A DNA stretch of 48,805 nucleotides from positions 1-48,805 of the forward strand of contig JAAYCX010000048.1 in assembly GCA_012729555.1 (NCBI GenBank), written 5' to 3'. Made by a program: the position numbers and the translations under genes. Below the pieces are notes generated by a model, which was not told the DNA's origin, made no database searches, and saw nothing but the letters and a program-made list of their open reading frames with translations. The stretch comes from Acidobacteriota bacterium (GTDB lineage Bacteria; Acidobacteriota; UBA6911). Below are positions 18,455-30,908 of this stretch, piece by piece. Each line of letters starts with the position of its first letter. Position 1 is the first letter of the stretch.

Positions 18455-19105
18455 TCAGAATCCCTGGTCCTTGAGATAGTCGGCCGTGATCCGGGCGCCG
18501 CCCGCGTTCCCGAACAGCCCCAGCTGGAAGTAGCGTTCGAAATATTTCCCCAGGATGTCGACCTCGAGGTTGACCGGATCCCCCGGGCCGAGGGCGGCCA
18601 GGGTGGTTTCCTTGAGGGTGTGGGGGATGACCGAAACCGTGAAATCCCCCTGGCGCAGCCCGGACAGGGTCAGGCTGATCCCGTCGACGGCGATCGATCC
18701 CTTGTAGACCAGGTAGCGGGCGAGATCGCCGGGGTAGCCGAAGGAGATTTCGAATCCCTGTCCGGACGGGGTACGGGCCAGGAACCGGCCGACGTCATCG
18801 ACATGTCCCTGCACGAAATGTCCGCCCAGCCGCCCCCCGGCCTCGAGCGCCCGCTCGAGATTGACCCTCGATCCCGCGCGCGCCTTCCCCAGCGCGGTGC
18901 GCCGGAGCGTTTCCGCCGAGATGTCGCACGTAAAGCGGTCGGTCGCGACCCCGGTCGCCGTGAGGCAGACCCCGTTGACCGCGACCGAATCGCCGATCCG
19001 GACGGCCGGGGCGAGCCGGGGACACGCGACCGTCATCTCGGCCCCTTCCGACCCGATCCTCAGCTCCCGGATGCTGCCCACCTCTTCAATGATCCCTGTG
19101 AACAC
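18455..19105 (-). CDS. ribE: Riboflavin synthase, alpha chain
   Basis: 216 residues, GTG start at 19105 with GGGAGGGG upstream. Dismutates two 6,7-dimethyl-8-ribityllumazine molecules to riboflavin. Two tandem lumazine-binding beta-barrels are visible: the first begins MFTGIIEEVG with VAVNGVCLT near 45 and ends GGHFVQGHVD; the second has YLVYKGSIAVDGISLT and FTVSVIPHTL. Length and motifs are normal. It lies 15 bases after rluB in the same operon. The product is also known as RibC in Bacillus-type nomenclature. Confidence 0.95.
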   Translation of the reverse strand: MFTGIIEEVGSIRELRIGSEGAEMTVACPRLAPAVRIGDSVAVNGVCLTATGVATDRFTCDISAETLRRTALGKARAGSRVNLERALEAGGRLGGHFVQGHVDDVGRFLARTPSGQGFEISFGYPGDLARYLVYKGSIAVDGISLTLSGLRQGDFTVSVIPHTLKETTLAALGPGDPVNLEVDILGKYFERYFQLGLFGNAGGARITADYLKDQGF

Positions 19106-19120
19106 CGCCCCTCCCTTTTC

Positions 19121-19897
19121 CTACAGGTTATCCGAACCTCCGCCGCGATTCAAACTCCCGCCCTCCGCCCCGGCCCCCCGCCGGCGGCGGGCGGCCGCAA
19201 AGATCCGCTCGACCTCGTCGGGAGTCAGCCGCCGGTGCTGCCCCGGTGCGAGCCCCCGGTCGGTCAAAAACCCTATCCGGACCCTCCGGAGCTTCAGCAC
19301 CGGATGGCCCACGAGCCCGAACATGTCCCGGACCTGGCGGTTCCTCCCTTCGTTCAGGGTGACCTCGTACCAGCTGTTGGATCCGGCCTTGAGCAAAGCG
19401 ATCCTGCACGGGGCCAGCCGGACCCCGCCCGGGATCCGGACGCCGCGGCGCAGCCGCGCGATCGTCTCGGGCGGGGGCGTTCCGCGCACCTTGGCGTGGT
19501 AGACCTTCTGGAGCGGACCCCCGGCGGAGGCGACGATGCGGGAGAACTCCCCGTCGTTGGTCAGCAGGATCAGCCCCTCGGTGTTGTAGTCGAGGCGCCC
19601 GACCGGAAAAACCCTGCGCCCGGCCCTCACCAGGTCGGTCACCTTGACCCGACCCTCCGGATCGTCGGCGGTGGAAACCACCTGCCTCGGCTTGTTCAGC
19701 AGGATATAGACCTTCTGCTCCGGAGGGCGGATCAGGCGGCCGTCGACCTTGACGTGATCGCGCTCCGGGTCGGCCTTTTCCCCGAGTTCGGTGACGGTGC
19801 GTCCGTTGACGCTCACCCGTCCCTGGAGGATCCACTCCTCGGCCTGGCGCCGCGATGCCAGCCCGGCCTCGGCGATCAGCTTCTGAAGTCGTTCCAT
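19121..19897 (-). CDS. rluB: 23S rRNA pseudouridine synthase B-type
   Basis: 258 residues. An N-terminal S4 RNA-binding domain (MERLQKLIAEAGLASRRQAE to about 55) is followed by the RsuA/RluB catalytic domain. GRLDYNTEGLILLTNDG contains the catalytic Asp103. The family makes one pseudouridine in 23S rRNA (RluB) or 16S rRNA (RsuA); the scpAB neighbourhood and S4 type favour RluB. The basic Arg-rich C-terminus (AAARRRRGAG) is extra. Starts three bases after the scpB stop. Confidence 0.92.
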   Translation of the reverse strand: MERLQKLIAEAGLASRRQAEEWILQGRVSVNGRTVTELGEKADPERDHVKVDGRLIRPPEQKVYILLNKPRQVVSTADDPEGRVKVTDLVRAGRRVFPVGRLDYNTEGLILLTNDGEFSRIVASAGGPLQKVYHAKVRGTPPPETIARLRRGVRIPGGVRLAPCRIALLKAGSNSWYEVTLNEGRNRQVRDMFGLVGHPVLKLRRVRIGFLTDRGLAPGQHRRLTPDEVERIFAAARRRRGAGAEGGSLNRGGGSDNL

Positions 19898-19900
19898 GGC

Positions 19901-20444
<544 letters not shown>

Positions 20445-20452
<8 letters not shown>

Positions 20453-21212
20453 TTTCCTTCAATTTGGAGATCTGGATCTCCTCGAACGCTTTCTGCTGGT
20501 GCAGCCAGATTTCGCGCAGGCGTACCAGTTCGAGCAGTGCGAGGAACGTCACGATGAGGAGGCGCTTGGAGCTCGCCGCGGTGAAAAAGGAGGAGAACGC
20601 GAGGGTGTCGTGGACCAGGAAGCTTCTGCGGATCTCCTCGATCTTCTGCTCGATCGTCACTTCCTCCTGGGCCACCTCCAGGACGCGCTGCGACTCGAAG
20701 CGGCGGACCACCTCCTGGAACGCGTGCAGCAGGTCGAACAGAGTCACCGCGATGACGTCGTCGCCGTCCTCGAGCACCTCGTCGGGGGGGCGGTTCCAGA
20801 CGGCGTTCTCCACCTCCTCCCGCGTATAGAGCATCTCGGCGGCGTTTTTGAACTTCTGGTGCTCGAGCAGCTGGTAGACCAGTTCGGTCCTCGGGTCGTC
20901 CGCATCCTCCGCCGCGCTCTCCCGGACCGGGTCGGGTGGGAGCAGCATCCGCGATTTGATGAAGATCAGGGTCGACGCCATCACCAGCCACTCCCCCGCG
21001 AGGTTGATGTTGAGCTCCTTCATGATCTCCAGGTACTGCAGGTACTGCTCGGTGATGTGGGCGATCGGGATGTTCCAAATGTCGATCTCCTCCCTTTTGA
21101 TGAGGTGGAGGAGGAGATCGAGCGGACCTTCGAAGGCATCCAGGCGGATGGTGATGCCGCCCCCTTCGGCCCCGGGCCCGGAATCCAGGTTCAGATCTTC
21201 ACCGCTTTCCAT
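20445..21212 (-). CDS. scpA: Segregation and condensation protein A
   Basis: 255 residues from the ATG at 21212; a TTG at 21260 would add 16 residues. The kleisin subunit of bacterial condensin. The family opening is clear: LDAFEGPLDLLLHLIKREEIDIWNIPIAHITEQYL, with WLVMASTLIFIKSRMLLP behind it, forming the N-terminal SMC-neck-binding domain. The C-terminal winged helix (FLALLELVRLREIWLHQQKAFEEI) contacts the SMC head. scpB follows with overlap. Confidence 0.94.
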
Positions 21213-21303
21213 AAAATCCCGATCCGGCCCCTCCGGGCCGCGGACAAACCGCCCAATCAAAAGAACCGCCTGGTCAGGCTGACCGCCTGATCGGACCAGC
21301 CGC

Positions 21304-21999
21304 CTATATCGTCAGCAGCAGCCGTCGCATCCAGTCGATGGGAATAAAGATAAACCGAAACATGCCCATAAACATCATCAAATACAGGAGGAGAAACCCA
21401 TAGGAGCCGAAGCGCCTGATCGCCCCGGCCGCCCCGGCCGGCAGGATCGCGTAGAGAATCCAGTGCCCGTCCAGGGGGGGGATGGGGATCAGGTTGAAGA
21501 TCGCCAGCGCCAGGTTGATGACCACGAGGTAGAACAGGATCCCCACCACCGCGGCCAGGATCGTCTGTTCACCTGGAAGACGCATGGTGGCGGCCAGAAA
21601 GAAGATCGGCCCCCGCGAACCGGCCATCGCCAGCTTGAGGACCGCCAGAAGCGCGAAGGCGGCGGCCGCGGCGGCCAGGTTCGAAGCCGGTCCCGCCAGG
21701 GAGATGAAGAGCTGGGCGCGTCCCGCGTCCCTGAGCCGGGACGGGTCGAAGGGGACCGGCCGGGCCCAGCCGATGACGGGGAGATGGGCCGCCAGCATCA
21801 GGATCGGAAAGAGCAGCGTCCCGACCGGGTCGACGTGGGCCCGGGGGTTGAGCGTCACCCGTCCCAGGCTGCGGGCGGTATCGTCCCCCCAGCGCGAGGC
21901 CATCCATGCGTGCGCGGCTTCGTGCAGGCCGAGCGAAAAGAGCAAAACGGCAATTTGTATGGCGATGACGCCGGCATTCAGATCGGCCAGAAAATTCAC
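21304..21999 (-). CDS. Site-2 protease family (M50) membrane metalloprotease
   Basis: 231 residues, GTG start at 21999 with GGGAG upstream. Intramembrane zinc protease of the small, PDZ-less, rhomboid-unlike M50 type. HEAAH (His26, Glu27, His30) lies in the first membrane segment, and NLIPIPPLDGHW supplies the third ligand (Asp) near 175. Five to six hydrophobic segments in all. It is the usual upstream neighbour of scpA/scpB in many bacteria; the physiological substrate is unknown. First gene of the minus-strand operon ending at 17824. Confidence 0.9.
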   Translation of the reverse strand: MNFLADLNAGVIAIQIAVLLFSLGLHEAAHAWMASRWGDDTARSLGRVTLNPRAHVDPVGTLLFPILMLAAHLPVIGWARPVPFDPSRLRDAGRAQLFISLAGPASNLAAAAAAFALLAVLKLAMAGSRGPIFFLAATMRLPGEQTILAAVVGILFYLVVINLALAIFNLIPIPPLDGHWILYAILPAGAAGAIRRFGSYGFLLLYLMMFMGMFRFIFIPIDWMRRLLLTI

Positions 22000-22045
22000 C
22001 TCAGCTCCCGCCCCCAGGATCCAAAACCCAACAGCCTGTCAATAT

Positions 22046-22075
22046 ATCATACGCGTCGCGGCGCCCCTACCTTAA
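22046..22075 (-). promoter_or_regulatory. Probable promoter of the site-2 protease/scpAB operon
   Basis: On the minus strand TTAAGG (22075-22070), an 18-base spacer and TATGAT (22051-22046), about 47 bases before the GTG start. It is back to back with the hem promoter. Confidence 0.4.
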
Positions 22076-22115
22076 CCTCCCTCCCCTCCTCCCATGGCCG
22101 GGACCCGCGTGGGGC

Positions 22116-22145
22116 TTGCCGTTGGGTTGTCGTAAATGCTAGAAT
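22116..22145 (+). promoter_or_regulatory. Probable promoter of the hem operon
   Basis: TTGCCG (22116-22121), an 18-base spacer and TAGAAT (22140-22145), with a start point near 22152, just ahead of the ATG at 22168. Confidence 0.45.
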
Positions 22146-22167
22146 TTGAACTTCTTAGGCAAAGGAT

Positions 22168-22968
22168 ATGATCTGGATTCTGACCCTCGCAGCGACCCTG
22201 TACCTCGTAGGCCTGCTCCACTCGGTGTTCGGGTTCTACCAGAAGCGGCCTGTTTTCATGCGCCTGGCGCTCGCCATGGTAGCCGTCGCGTTCGTATGCC
22301 ACACTCTCTTTCTCTTCTGGATCGGTTTCACGCGCCGTCACTTCCCCATCACGAACCTGCCGGAATCGCTCTGTTTCTTCGCCTGGTGCATTTCGCTCAT
22401 CTTCATGCTGGCAAGCTGTCGCTACCGGATCAACGCCCTGGGGGCCTTCACGCTGCCGCTGGTTTCCGGCCTGACCATCCTGTCCCAGGTGGTCTGGCAG
22501 GAGAATCATTTCAGCCCGATGGTGCTCCGGAGCGGATGGGTCTATTTTCACGCCGGCACCGCGTTTCTGGCCTACGCGGCGTTTTTCCTGACCCTCCTTT
22601 TTGCTGTTTTCTATCTTATTCAGGAAAAAGAACTTAAAGGGAAACATTTCCGCTTTCTCTACTTCCGCCTTCCACCGCTCCAGCCCTGCGACGAGATGTC
22701 GGGACGGTTTCTGTATATCGGCTTCGCCGCCATGAGCCTGACAATCATATCGGGCGCCGTCTGGGCCGAGCAGGCCTGGGGGCGTTTCTGGAACTGGGAC
22801 CCCAAGGAAACCGCTTCGCTCGTCACCTGGTGCATTTACCTGTTTCTGATACACTATCGTCTTTCGGGCAGGTGGCACGCAAGAAGGGCCGCCTACCTCA
22901 GCATCCTGGGGTTCGCGTCGATCCTGGTCACTTTCGGCGTGAATTGGGGGCTGCATGCCTTTCTGTGA
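22168..22968 (+). CDS. CcsA/HemX-type cytochrome c assembly membrane protein
   Basis: 266 residues with eight or so membrane segments. The tryptophan-rich heme-handling motif WGRFWNWDPKE is at 204-213, preceded by the GAVWAEQAW segment. Conserved histidines lie near 129 (YFHAGTAFLAY) and 225-235 (FLIHYRLSGRWHARRAAYL). Family members either deliver heme to apocytochrome c (CcsA) or, when next to hemA as here, are called HemX, a regulator of HemA level. Both readings are possible. First gene of an operon with hemA, hemC and hemD; SD AAAGGAT precedes the ATG. Confidence 0.88.
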   Translation: MIWILTLAATLYLVGLLHSVFGFYQKRPVFMRLALAMVAVAFVCHTLFLFWIGFTRRHFPITNLPESLCFFAWCISLIFMLASCRYRINALGAFTLPLVSGLTILSQVVWQENHFSPMVLRSGWVYFHAGTAFLAYAAFFLTLLFAVFYLIQEKELKGKHFRFLYFRLPPLQPCDEMSGRFLYIGFAAMSLTIISGAVWAEQAWGRFWNWDPKETASLVTWCIYLFLIHYRLSGRWHARRAAYLSILGFASILVTFGVNWGLHAFL

Positions 22969-23045
22969 TCGTCCCGGACCGGCCGCCGCCGGGGTCGCGA
23001 GCCGCGGCCGCCGCAACAGGTGCAAACTGCCATGAGCCATCCAGC

Positions 23046-24323
23046 ATGAGCCATCTGGTCGTCGTGGGCCTCAATCATCGAACGGCGCCGCTGGATACCA
23101 GGCAAAGGGCCGCCTTCGAGCCCGAACGTCTGGCGGAGGGGATGCGGGAGTTGTCGGGCATCCCCGGAATCCTGGAGGCGATGATCCTCTCCACCTGCAA
23201 CCGCGTCGAGGCCATCGCCCATGTCGCCGGGGCGCCCTCCGGGCCGGATGCCGTCGAGGCCTGGCTGTCCGGTTCGCGCGGCATCCCGCGGGACGAGCTG
23301 CGCCCCTTTCTCTACCGCTACGAGGATGAAAGCGCGGTCCGCCACGTTTTCCGGGTCGCCAGTTCCCTCGATTCCATGATCCTGGGGGAGCCCCAGATCC
23401 TGGGCCAGGTCAAGTCGTGCTACGCGGCCGCTGTCGACGCCCGGTCCGTGGGCCCCTGGCTCAACCACCTCCTGCAGGCGGCCTTCAGGACCGCGAAAAG
23501 GGTCCGGAGCGAAACCAGCATCGGGGAGTACCCGGTCTCGTCCAGCAGCGCCGCGGTCGAACTGGCCCGGAAGATCTTCGGCGAACTCTCCGGCCTGCGC
23601 GTCCTCGTGGTGGGAGCCGGGAAGATGGGGGAAACGGCCGTGCGCCACCTGGCCGAATCGGGCGTCGGGAGCATCTCGGTCGTCAACCGCAGCGCGGAAG
23701 CCGCGCGCGCCCTGGCGGAGCGTTTTGACGGCGCCGCCGGCGATTTTTCCCGCCTGACCGAAATGCTCGCCGGCGCCGACATCGTCATCACCTCCACCGG
23801 CGCGCCCGAGATCCTCATCCCCCCCCCGATGGTCGAGGAAGCGATGCGCCGGCGCAGGCAGGGCCCGATGGTTGTCATCGACATCTCGGTCCCCCGCAAC
23901 GTCGACCCCGGCGTAGGCGCGATCGAAAATGTCTTCTGCTACGACATCGACGACCTGTCGAGCGTCGTGGAAGCCAACCTCGGCGAGCGGCTCCGGGCGG
24001 CGGGCGCCGCGGAGAAGATCGTGGACCAGGAGGTGCGTGCCTTCGCCGGCAAGATCCGTTCCCTCAAGACCGTCCCCATGGTGCGGGAAGTCCAGGGGCG
24101 GATCGAGGACATCTGTCGCTCGGAGCTGGAGCGCTTTCTGAAAAAAGGGGGGGCCCTGGACGCCCGCCAGCTCCGCGAGCTGGAATCGATGATGTCGCGG
24201 GTTGCGGCCAAGATCGCCCATCCGCTGCTCGAGGAGCTGCGCCACGGAGACGGCTCGCGCAGCGAAACCGCTCTGACCGAACTGCTGCAGCAGCTGCTGC
24301 AGCCGAGAAAGGGAAAACCATGA
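23046..24323 (+). CDS. hemA: Glutamyl-tRNA reductase
   Basis: 425 residues from the ATG at 23046; the frame extends upstream, but family alignment begins MSHLVVVGLNHRTAP. Reduces glutamyl-tRNA to glutamate-1-semialdehyde with NADPH, the first step of C5 tetrapyrrole synthesis. The nucleophile is Cys51 in ILSTCNRVEA. LGEPQILGQVK near 110 and the NADPH fold VLVVGAGKMGE near 187 are present, and the C-terminal dimerisation helices are complete. Its TGA overlaps the ATG of hemC (ATGA at 24320). Confidence 0.97.
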   Translation: MSHLVVVGLNHRTAPLDTRQRAAFEPERLAEGMRELSGIPGILEAMILSTCNRVEAIAHVAGAPSGPDAVEAWLSGSRGIPRDELRPFLYRYEDESAVRHVFRVASSLDSMILGEPQILGQVKSCYAAAVDARSVGPWLNHLLQAAFRTAKRVRSETSIGEYPVSSSSAAVELARKIFGELSGLRVLVVGAGKMGETAVRHLAESGVGSISVVNRSAEAARALAERFDGAAGDFSRLTEMLAGADIVITSTGAPEILIPPPMVEEAMRRRRQGPMVVIDISVPRNVDPGVGAIENVFCYDIDDLSSVVEANLGERLRAAGAAEKIVDQEVRAFAGKIRSLKTVPMVREVQGRIEDICRSELERFLKKGGALDARQLRELESMMSRVAAKIAHPLLEELRHGDGSRSETALTELLQQLLQPRKGKP

Positions 24324-25234
24324 TCGTGATCGGGACGCGGGGCAGCCGCCTGGCGCTGGCCCAGACGGAATGGGTCAGGGACCGCATCCTCGGGTGCTTC
24401 CCCGAAACCGAAATCCGCGTGGACGTCATCGGGACCCCGGCCGACCGGGACAAGACCACCTCGCTCCGTTCCGTCCCCTCCGCCGGGGTGTTCGTCAAGG
24501 AACTCGAGTACGCCCTGATCCGGGGGGAGATCGATCTCGCGGTTCACAGCATGAAGGACGTACCGACCCTGATCGCCGAAGGGTGCGTCATCGCGGCCGT
24601 TCCCGAGCGGGAAGACCCCCGCGACGTCCTGGTGGCCCGCGGCCCGCTCGAGCTCGAGCATCTGCCGCGGGGGGCCCGCATCGGGACCGGGAGCTTTCGC
24701 CGGCAGGCCCAGCTGCTGGCGCTCCGGCCCGATCTCGAGATCGTGGACCTGCGCGGCAACATCGAAACCAGGATCGGTAAAATCGCAACGGGCGCGTGCG
24801 ACGCCGTGATGCTGGCGGCCGCCGGCCTGCGCCGGCTGGGCATCGCCTCCCGGATCAGCCTGCTGTTCGACTTCGGGCGGATGCTGCCCGCGCCCGGCCA
24901 GGGAGCGCTGGCCGTGGAAACCCGGGCCGGGGACACCCGGGTCGCCCGCCTCGCCGCCGCCGTCCATCACCCGGAAACCGCCCTGGCCGTCACCGCGGAA
25001 AGGGAGTTCCTCGAGCGGATGGGGGGCGGGTGCAACGTGCCGATCGCCGCCTTTGCCCGGCCGGTCCCCGGCGGGCTGGAAATCGAGGGCCTGGTGGCCT
25101 CGCCCGACGGCCGCAGCGTGGTGCGCGAGCGGGTGTCCGCCGACGCCCGGACGGCCGCGGATGCGGCCGCGGTCCTTGCCGGGCGGATCCTGGAACGCGG
25201 TGCCGGGCGGATCCTGGAGGAATTTCGTGCGTGA
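24320..25234 (+). CDS. hemC: Hydroxymethylbilane synthase (porphobilinogen deaminase)
   Basis: 304 residues. Joins four porphobilinogens into hydroxymethylbilane. IGTRGSRLALAQ opens the protein. AVHSMKDVP (74-82) supplies catalytic Asp, and Arg residues lie in GTGSFRRQAQ and DLRGNIETR. Cys238 in GGGCNVPIA carries the dipyrromethane cofactor. Length is normal. It overlaps hemA by four bases and hemD by eight. Confidence 0.97.
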   Translation: MIVIGTRGSRLALAQTEWVRDRILGCFPETEIRVDVIGTPADRDKTTSLRSVPSAGVFVKELEYALIRGEIDLAVHSMKDVPTLIAEGCVIAAVPEREDPRDVLVARGPLELEHLPRGARIGTGSFRRQAQLLALRPDLEIVDLRGNIETRIGKIATGACDAVMLAAAGLRRLGIASRISLLFDFGRMLPAPGQGALAVETRAGDTRVARLAAAVHHPETALAVTAEREFLERMGGGCNVPIAAFARPVPGGLEIEGLVASPDGRSVVRERVSADARTAADAAAVLAGRILERGAGRILEEFRA

Positions 25235-26078
25235 GGGCGAGAAGGGAGAGGACGCCGTGACCGTGACCCGAGACCCGCTCAGGGGCAGGACCCTCCTGGT
25301 CGCCGCCAGCGCCAAGCTCCTCGGGCCGCTGAAAGCGGGGTTCGAGGCCCTCGGCGCCGAGGTGCTTCCCTTTCCCACGATCGAAGCGCACGAGGTCGAG
25401 GACCCCGGGCCCCTCGACGCCGCCATCCGCGCCCTCCCCGATTACGACTGGATCGTCTTCACCAGCGCCTACAGCGTCTCCTTCTTCCTCCGCCGGGCCC
25501 GGGAGATTTCGGGACTCCCGCCGGCCGGGCGGCGCCCCCTCGTCTGCGCCATCGGGCCCGGGACCGCCGCGGAAGCCGCCGCCGGCGGCTTCCGCCCCGA
25601 CCTGGTGCCGGAGGAGTTCGTGGCCGAGGGGGTGTTCGACGCCCTCGCGCGCCGCTCCGGGGGGGAGCGGGGGCTCCGGGGACGCCGCATCCTGATCCCG
25701 CGCGCGGAGCGGGCGCGCGCCTTCCTCCCCGAGGCGCTCACGCGCGCCGGTGCGCGCGTCGACGTGGTTCCGTGCTACCGCACCCTGCGCGCGGCGCCCC
25801 CGCCGGACGCTCTCGCCCGGCTGGGCGAAAAAACGCCCGACCTGCTCGTTTTCACTAGTGCGTCCACCGTCCGGAATATGATAGAAATTCTTGGGCAGGA
25901 CGAGGGACGAAAGCTGCTGAGCCAAGCGCGCGTCGCCGTGATCGGCCCCGTAACGGGAAAAGAGGCGGAAGCGAGCGGGAAACGCGCGGACATCATTCCC
26001 GGAGAGAGCACGGTGCGGTCCCTGATCGAGGCGGTCGGGGACTACTTCGCCCGCGTATCCCCCACCTCTCCCCCTTGA
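25227..26078 (+). CDS. hemD: Uroporphyrinogen-III synthase
   Basis: 283 residues. The GTG at 25227 is chosen because GGAGG lies six bases before it; a GTG at 25257 is possible. Closes and inverts hydroxymethylbilane to uroporphyrinogen III. Poorly conserved family, but the pattern is clear: GRTLLVAASAK, YDWIVFTSAYSV near 73, VCAIGPGTA, GRRILIPRAERAR, VDVVPCYRT, LLVFTSASTVRN and VAVIGPVTGKEAE. It completes the path from HemA to the first macrocycle; no hemB or hemE/hemL is present in the window. Confidence 0.92.
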   Translation: MREGEKGEDAVTVTRDPLRGRTLLVAASAKLLGPLKAGFEALGAEVLPFPTIEAHEVEDPGPLDAAIRALPDYDWIVFTSAYSVSFFLRRAREISGLPPAGRRPLVCAIGPGTAAEAAAGGFRPDLVPEEFVAEGVFDALARRSGGERGLRGRRILIPRAERARAFLPEALTRAGARVDVVPCYRTLRAAPPPDALARLGEKTPDLLVFTSASTVRNMIEILGQDEGRKLLSQARVAVIGPVTGKEAEASGKRADIIPGESTVRSLIEAVGDYFARVSPTSPP

Positions 26079-26143
26079 AACACCGAGGACGCAATACCGG
26101 CGCCGCCCGCGCCCGACCAGGATCGTTCATACAAGGAGCTTTC

Positions 26144-29359
<3,216 letters not shown>

Positions 29360-29490
29360 CACCGCCTGCGTTGGGGAGAGAGGGGAGGAAGGGGCTTTTG
29401 ATATTTATCCCCGAGGCGTTATCGCTTATCATTTTCCCGGGGACCCGCGGCGGGTCCGCTTCTCACTCTGGCGGGAAACAGGAGGGAACC

Positions 29491-30477
29491 ATGCATAGAA
29501 CAGTGTGTTGGATCGGGACGGTGCTCGCGGCGGTGCTGCTGGCCTCGGGCCTCCCGGCCCTCGCCCAGACCGCGGGCGCGACGCAGACGGCCGGCGGCAG
29601 CGGAGGCACCGCGTTCTCCGACATCGATGTACCGCAGGGGGCCCGGGTCCTCGAGGTGCATGTCTACAGCGGAAGATACGTCGACGCCGTGCAGATGCAG
29701 TACGCGCTCCCCGACGGGCGCGTGGTGACCGGGCCGCGCCACGGCGGCCCCGGCGGGAGCCTGAGCGCGCTGCGCCTCGATTCCGATGAGGCCCTCGTGG
29801 GCCTCTCCGGACGCTTCGGCGAGTACATCGATTCCATCCGGATCCACACCAGCAAGCGCACCTCGCAGCTGCTGGGAGGGTCGGGCGGACGGCAGGATTA
29901 CCGGATCCAGGTTCCAGCGCGCCACCAGGCCGTCGGGTTCACCGGCCGGGCGGGCAACTACCTCGATGCCATCGGGCTGACCTACGTCCCGCAGATGATG
30001 GTGCCCGCCGGGTTTACCAAGACGGCCGGGGGAACGGGGGGGGAGCAGTTCGCGGACCGGCAGATCCCCCTGGACGCGCGTATTTCGCAGATCCGCATCC
30101 GGGCGGGGCGCTATGTCGACTCCATCCAGGCCGTCTACACCCTGCCGGGGGGCTCGTTGTACGAGGGCCCGCTGCACGGCGGGACCGGCGGGAGCCTGAA
30201 CGTGCTCGAGCTCGCCGAGGACGAATACGTCACGGGGATTTCCGGGAGGATGGGAAACTACGTCGATTCCATCGTCATCCATACCAACCGGCGGTCGTTC
30301 CCCGCGTACGGGGGGAGCGGCGGGCGCCAGTCGTTCCGGATCGAGGTGCCGGCCGGAAACCAGGCGATCGGATTCACGGGCCGGGCGGCCCGGTACCTGG
30401 ATTCCATCGGGCTCGGGTACGCGCCCCGCGCCGGGTCCCCGGCGAGGCGCAACACGCGTTTCCGCATCCGCCGCTGA
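29491..30477 (+). CDS. Secreted protein with two tandem jacalin-like lectin domains
   Basis: 328 residues, ATG with AGGAGG upstream. A signal peptide (cleavage near Ala25-Gln26) is followed by two beta-prism I repeats, about 32-166 and 170-308. Each has the jacalin layout: an opening GGSGG/GGTGG, V/RYVD(A/S)(V/I)Q strand, GPxHGGxGGS, a V(V/T)G(L/I)SGRxGxYxDSI strand and a closing GFTGRAxxYLDxIGL, the counterpart of GFxGRxGDxxDAIG in plant jacalins. The two repeats are strongly alike, so they arose by internal duplication. Short basic C-terminus. Function inferred: carbohydrate binding at the surface or outside the cell. It is alone on its strand between carB and the convergent holC. Confidence 0.85.
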   Translation: MHRTVCWIGTVLAAVLLASGLPALAQTAGATQTAGGSGGTAFSDIDVPQGARVLEVHVYSGRYVDAVQMQYALPDGRVVTGPRHGGPGGSLSALRLDSDEALVGLSGRFGEYIDSIRIHTSKRTSQLLGGSGGRQDYRIQVPARHQAVGFTGRAGNYLDAIGLTYVPQMMVPAGFTKTAGGTGGEQFADRQIPLDARISQIRIRAGRYVDSIQAVYTLPGGSLYEGPLHGGTGGSLNVLELAEDEYVTGISGRMGNYVDSIVIHTNRRSFPAYGGSGGRQSFRIEVPAGNQAIGFTGRAARYLDSIGLGYAPRAGSPARRNTRFRIRR

Positions 30478-30482
30478 GGGCT

Positions 30483-30908
30483 TCAGCCCTCCCTGAGATG
30501 CTCCACGGCGACCTGCCGGGAGCGGTAGGCTCGGTAGCGCTCCCGGCAGGCCTGGTGCACCCCGGGCGAGGTGCGGGTCACGAACTCGTGGATGACGCGG
30601 AACCGGACGGCAAAATCCAGGCCGCAGTGCCCGTCCGCGATCAGGATGCCCGCCTGGGCGGGATTGATCTCCACCGTCACGATCGCCACCGGGATTTCGG
30701 CATCCCGATCCTCCTCGCGCATCACCCGGTGCGGAAGAAACGATTCCTGCTTGAGCACCCAGAGCATGCGGTCGATGTCGGCTGCCCGGGCCTCCCCGTC
30801 CGCGTAGATCAGCACCCGCTCCCTCCGGGACAGGGCGCTTTCGACGATCCCGAACAGGCACGGGTCGCGCCGTTCGGCCCCCGTGTCGTGGAAAATGCAT
30901 GAACTCAT
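30483..30908 (-). CDS. holC: DNA polymerase III chi subunit-like protein
   Basis: 141 residues. The HolC pattern is recognisable: IFHDTG opening, RRERVLIYADGEARAADIDRMLW, ESFLPHRV, HEFVTR and CRERYRAYRSRQV at the end. Chi links the clamp loader to SSB on lagging-strand DNA. No holD (psi) is seen nearby, as in many bacteria outside Gammaproteobacteria. Its ATG overlaps the stop of the preceding TonB-C gene (30905-30908), so it is translationally coupled to an envelope-type protein, an unusual context. Confidence 0.8.
   Translation of the reverse strand: MSSCIFHDTGAERRDPCLFGIVESALSRRERVLIYADGEARAADIDRMLWVLKQESFLPHRVMREEDRDAEIPVAIVTVEINPAQAGILIADGHCGLDFAVRFRVIHEFVTRTSPGVHQACRERYRAYRSRQVAVEHLREG

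Noticed and set aside
29430-29465. Terminator between carB and the lectin gene
   Set aside because: Only a 6-bp stem (GGACCC/GGGTCC) without a T run; too weak to call.
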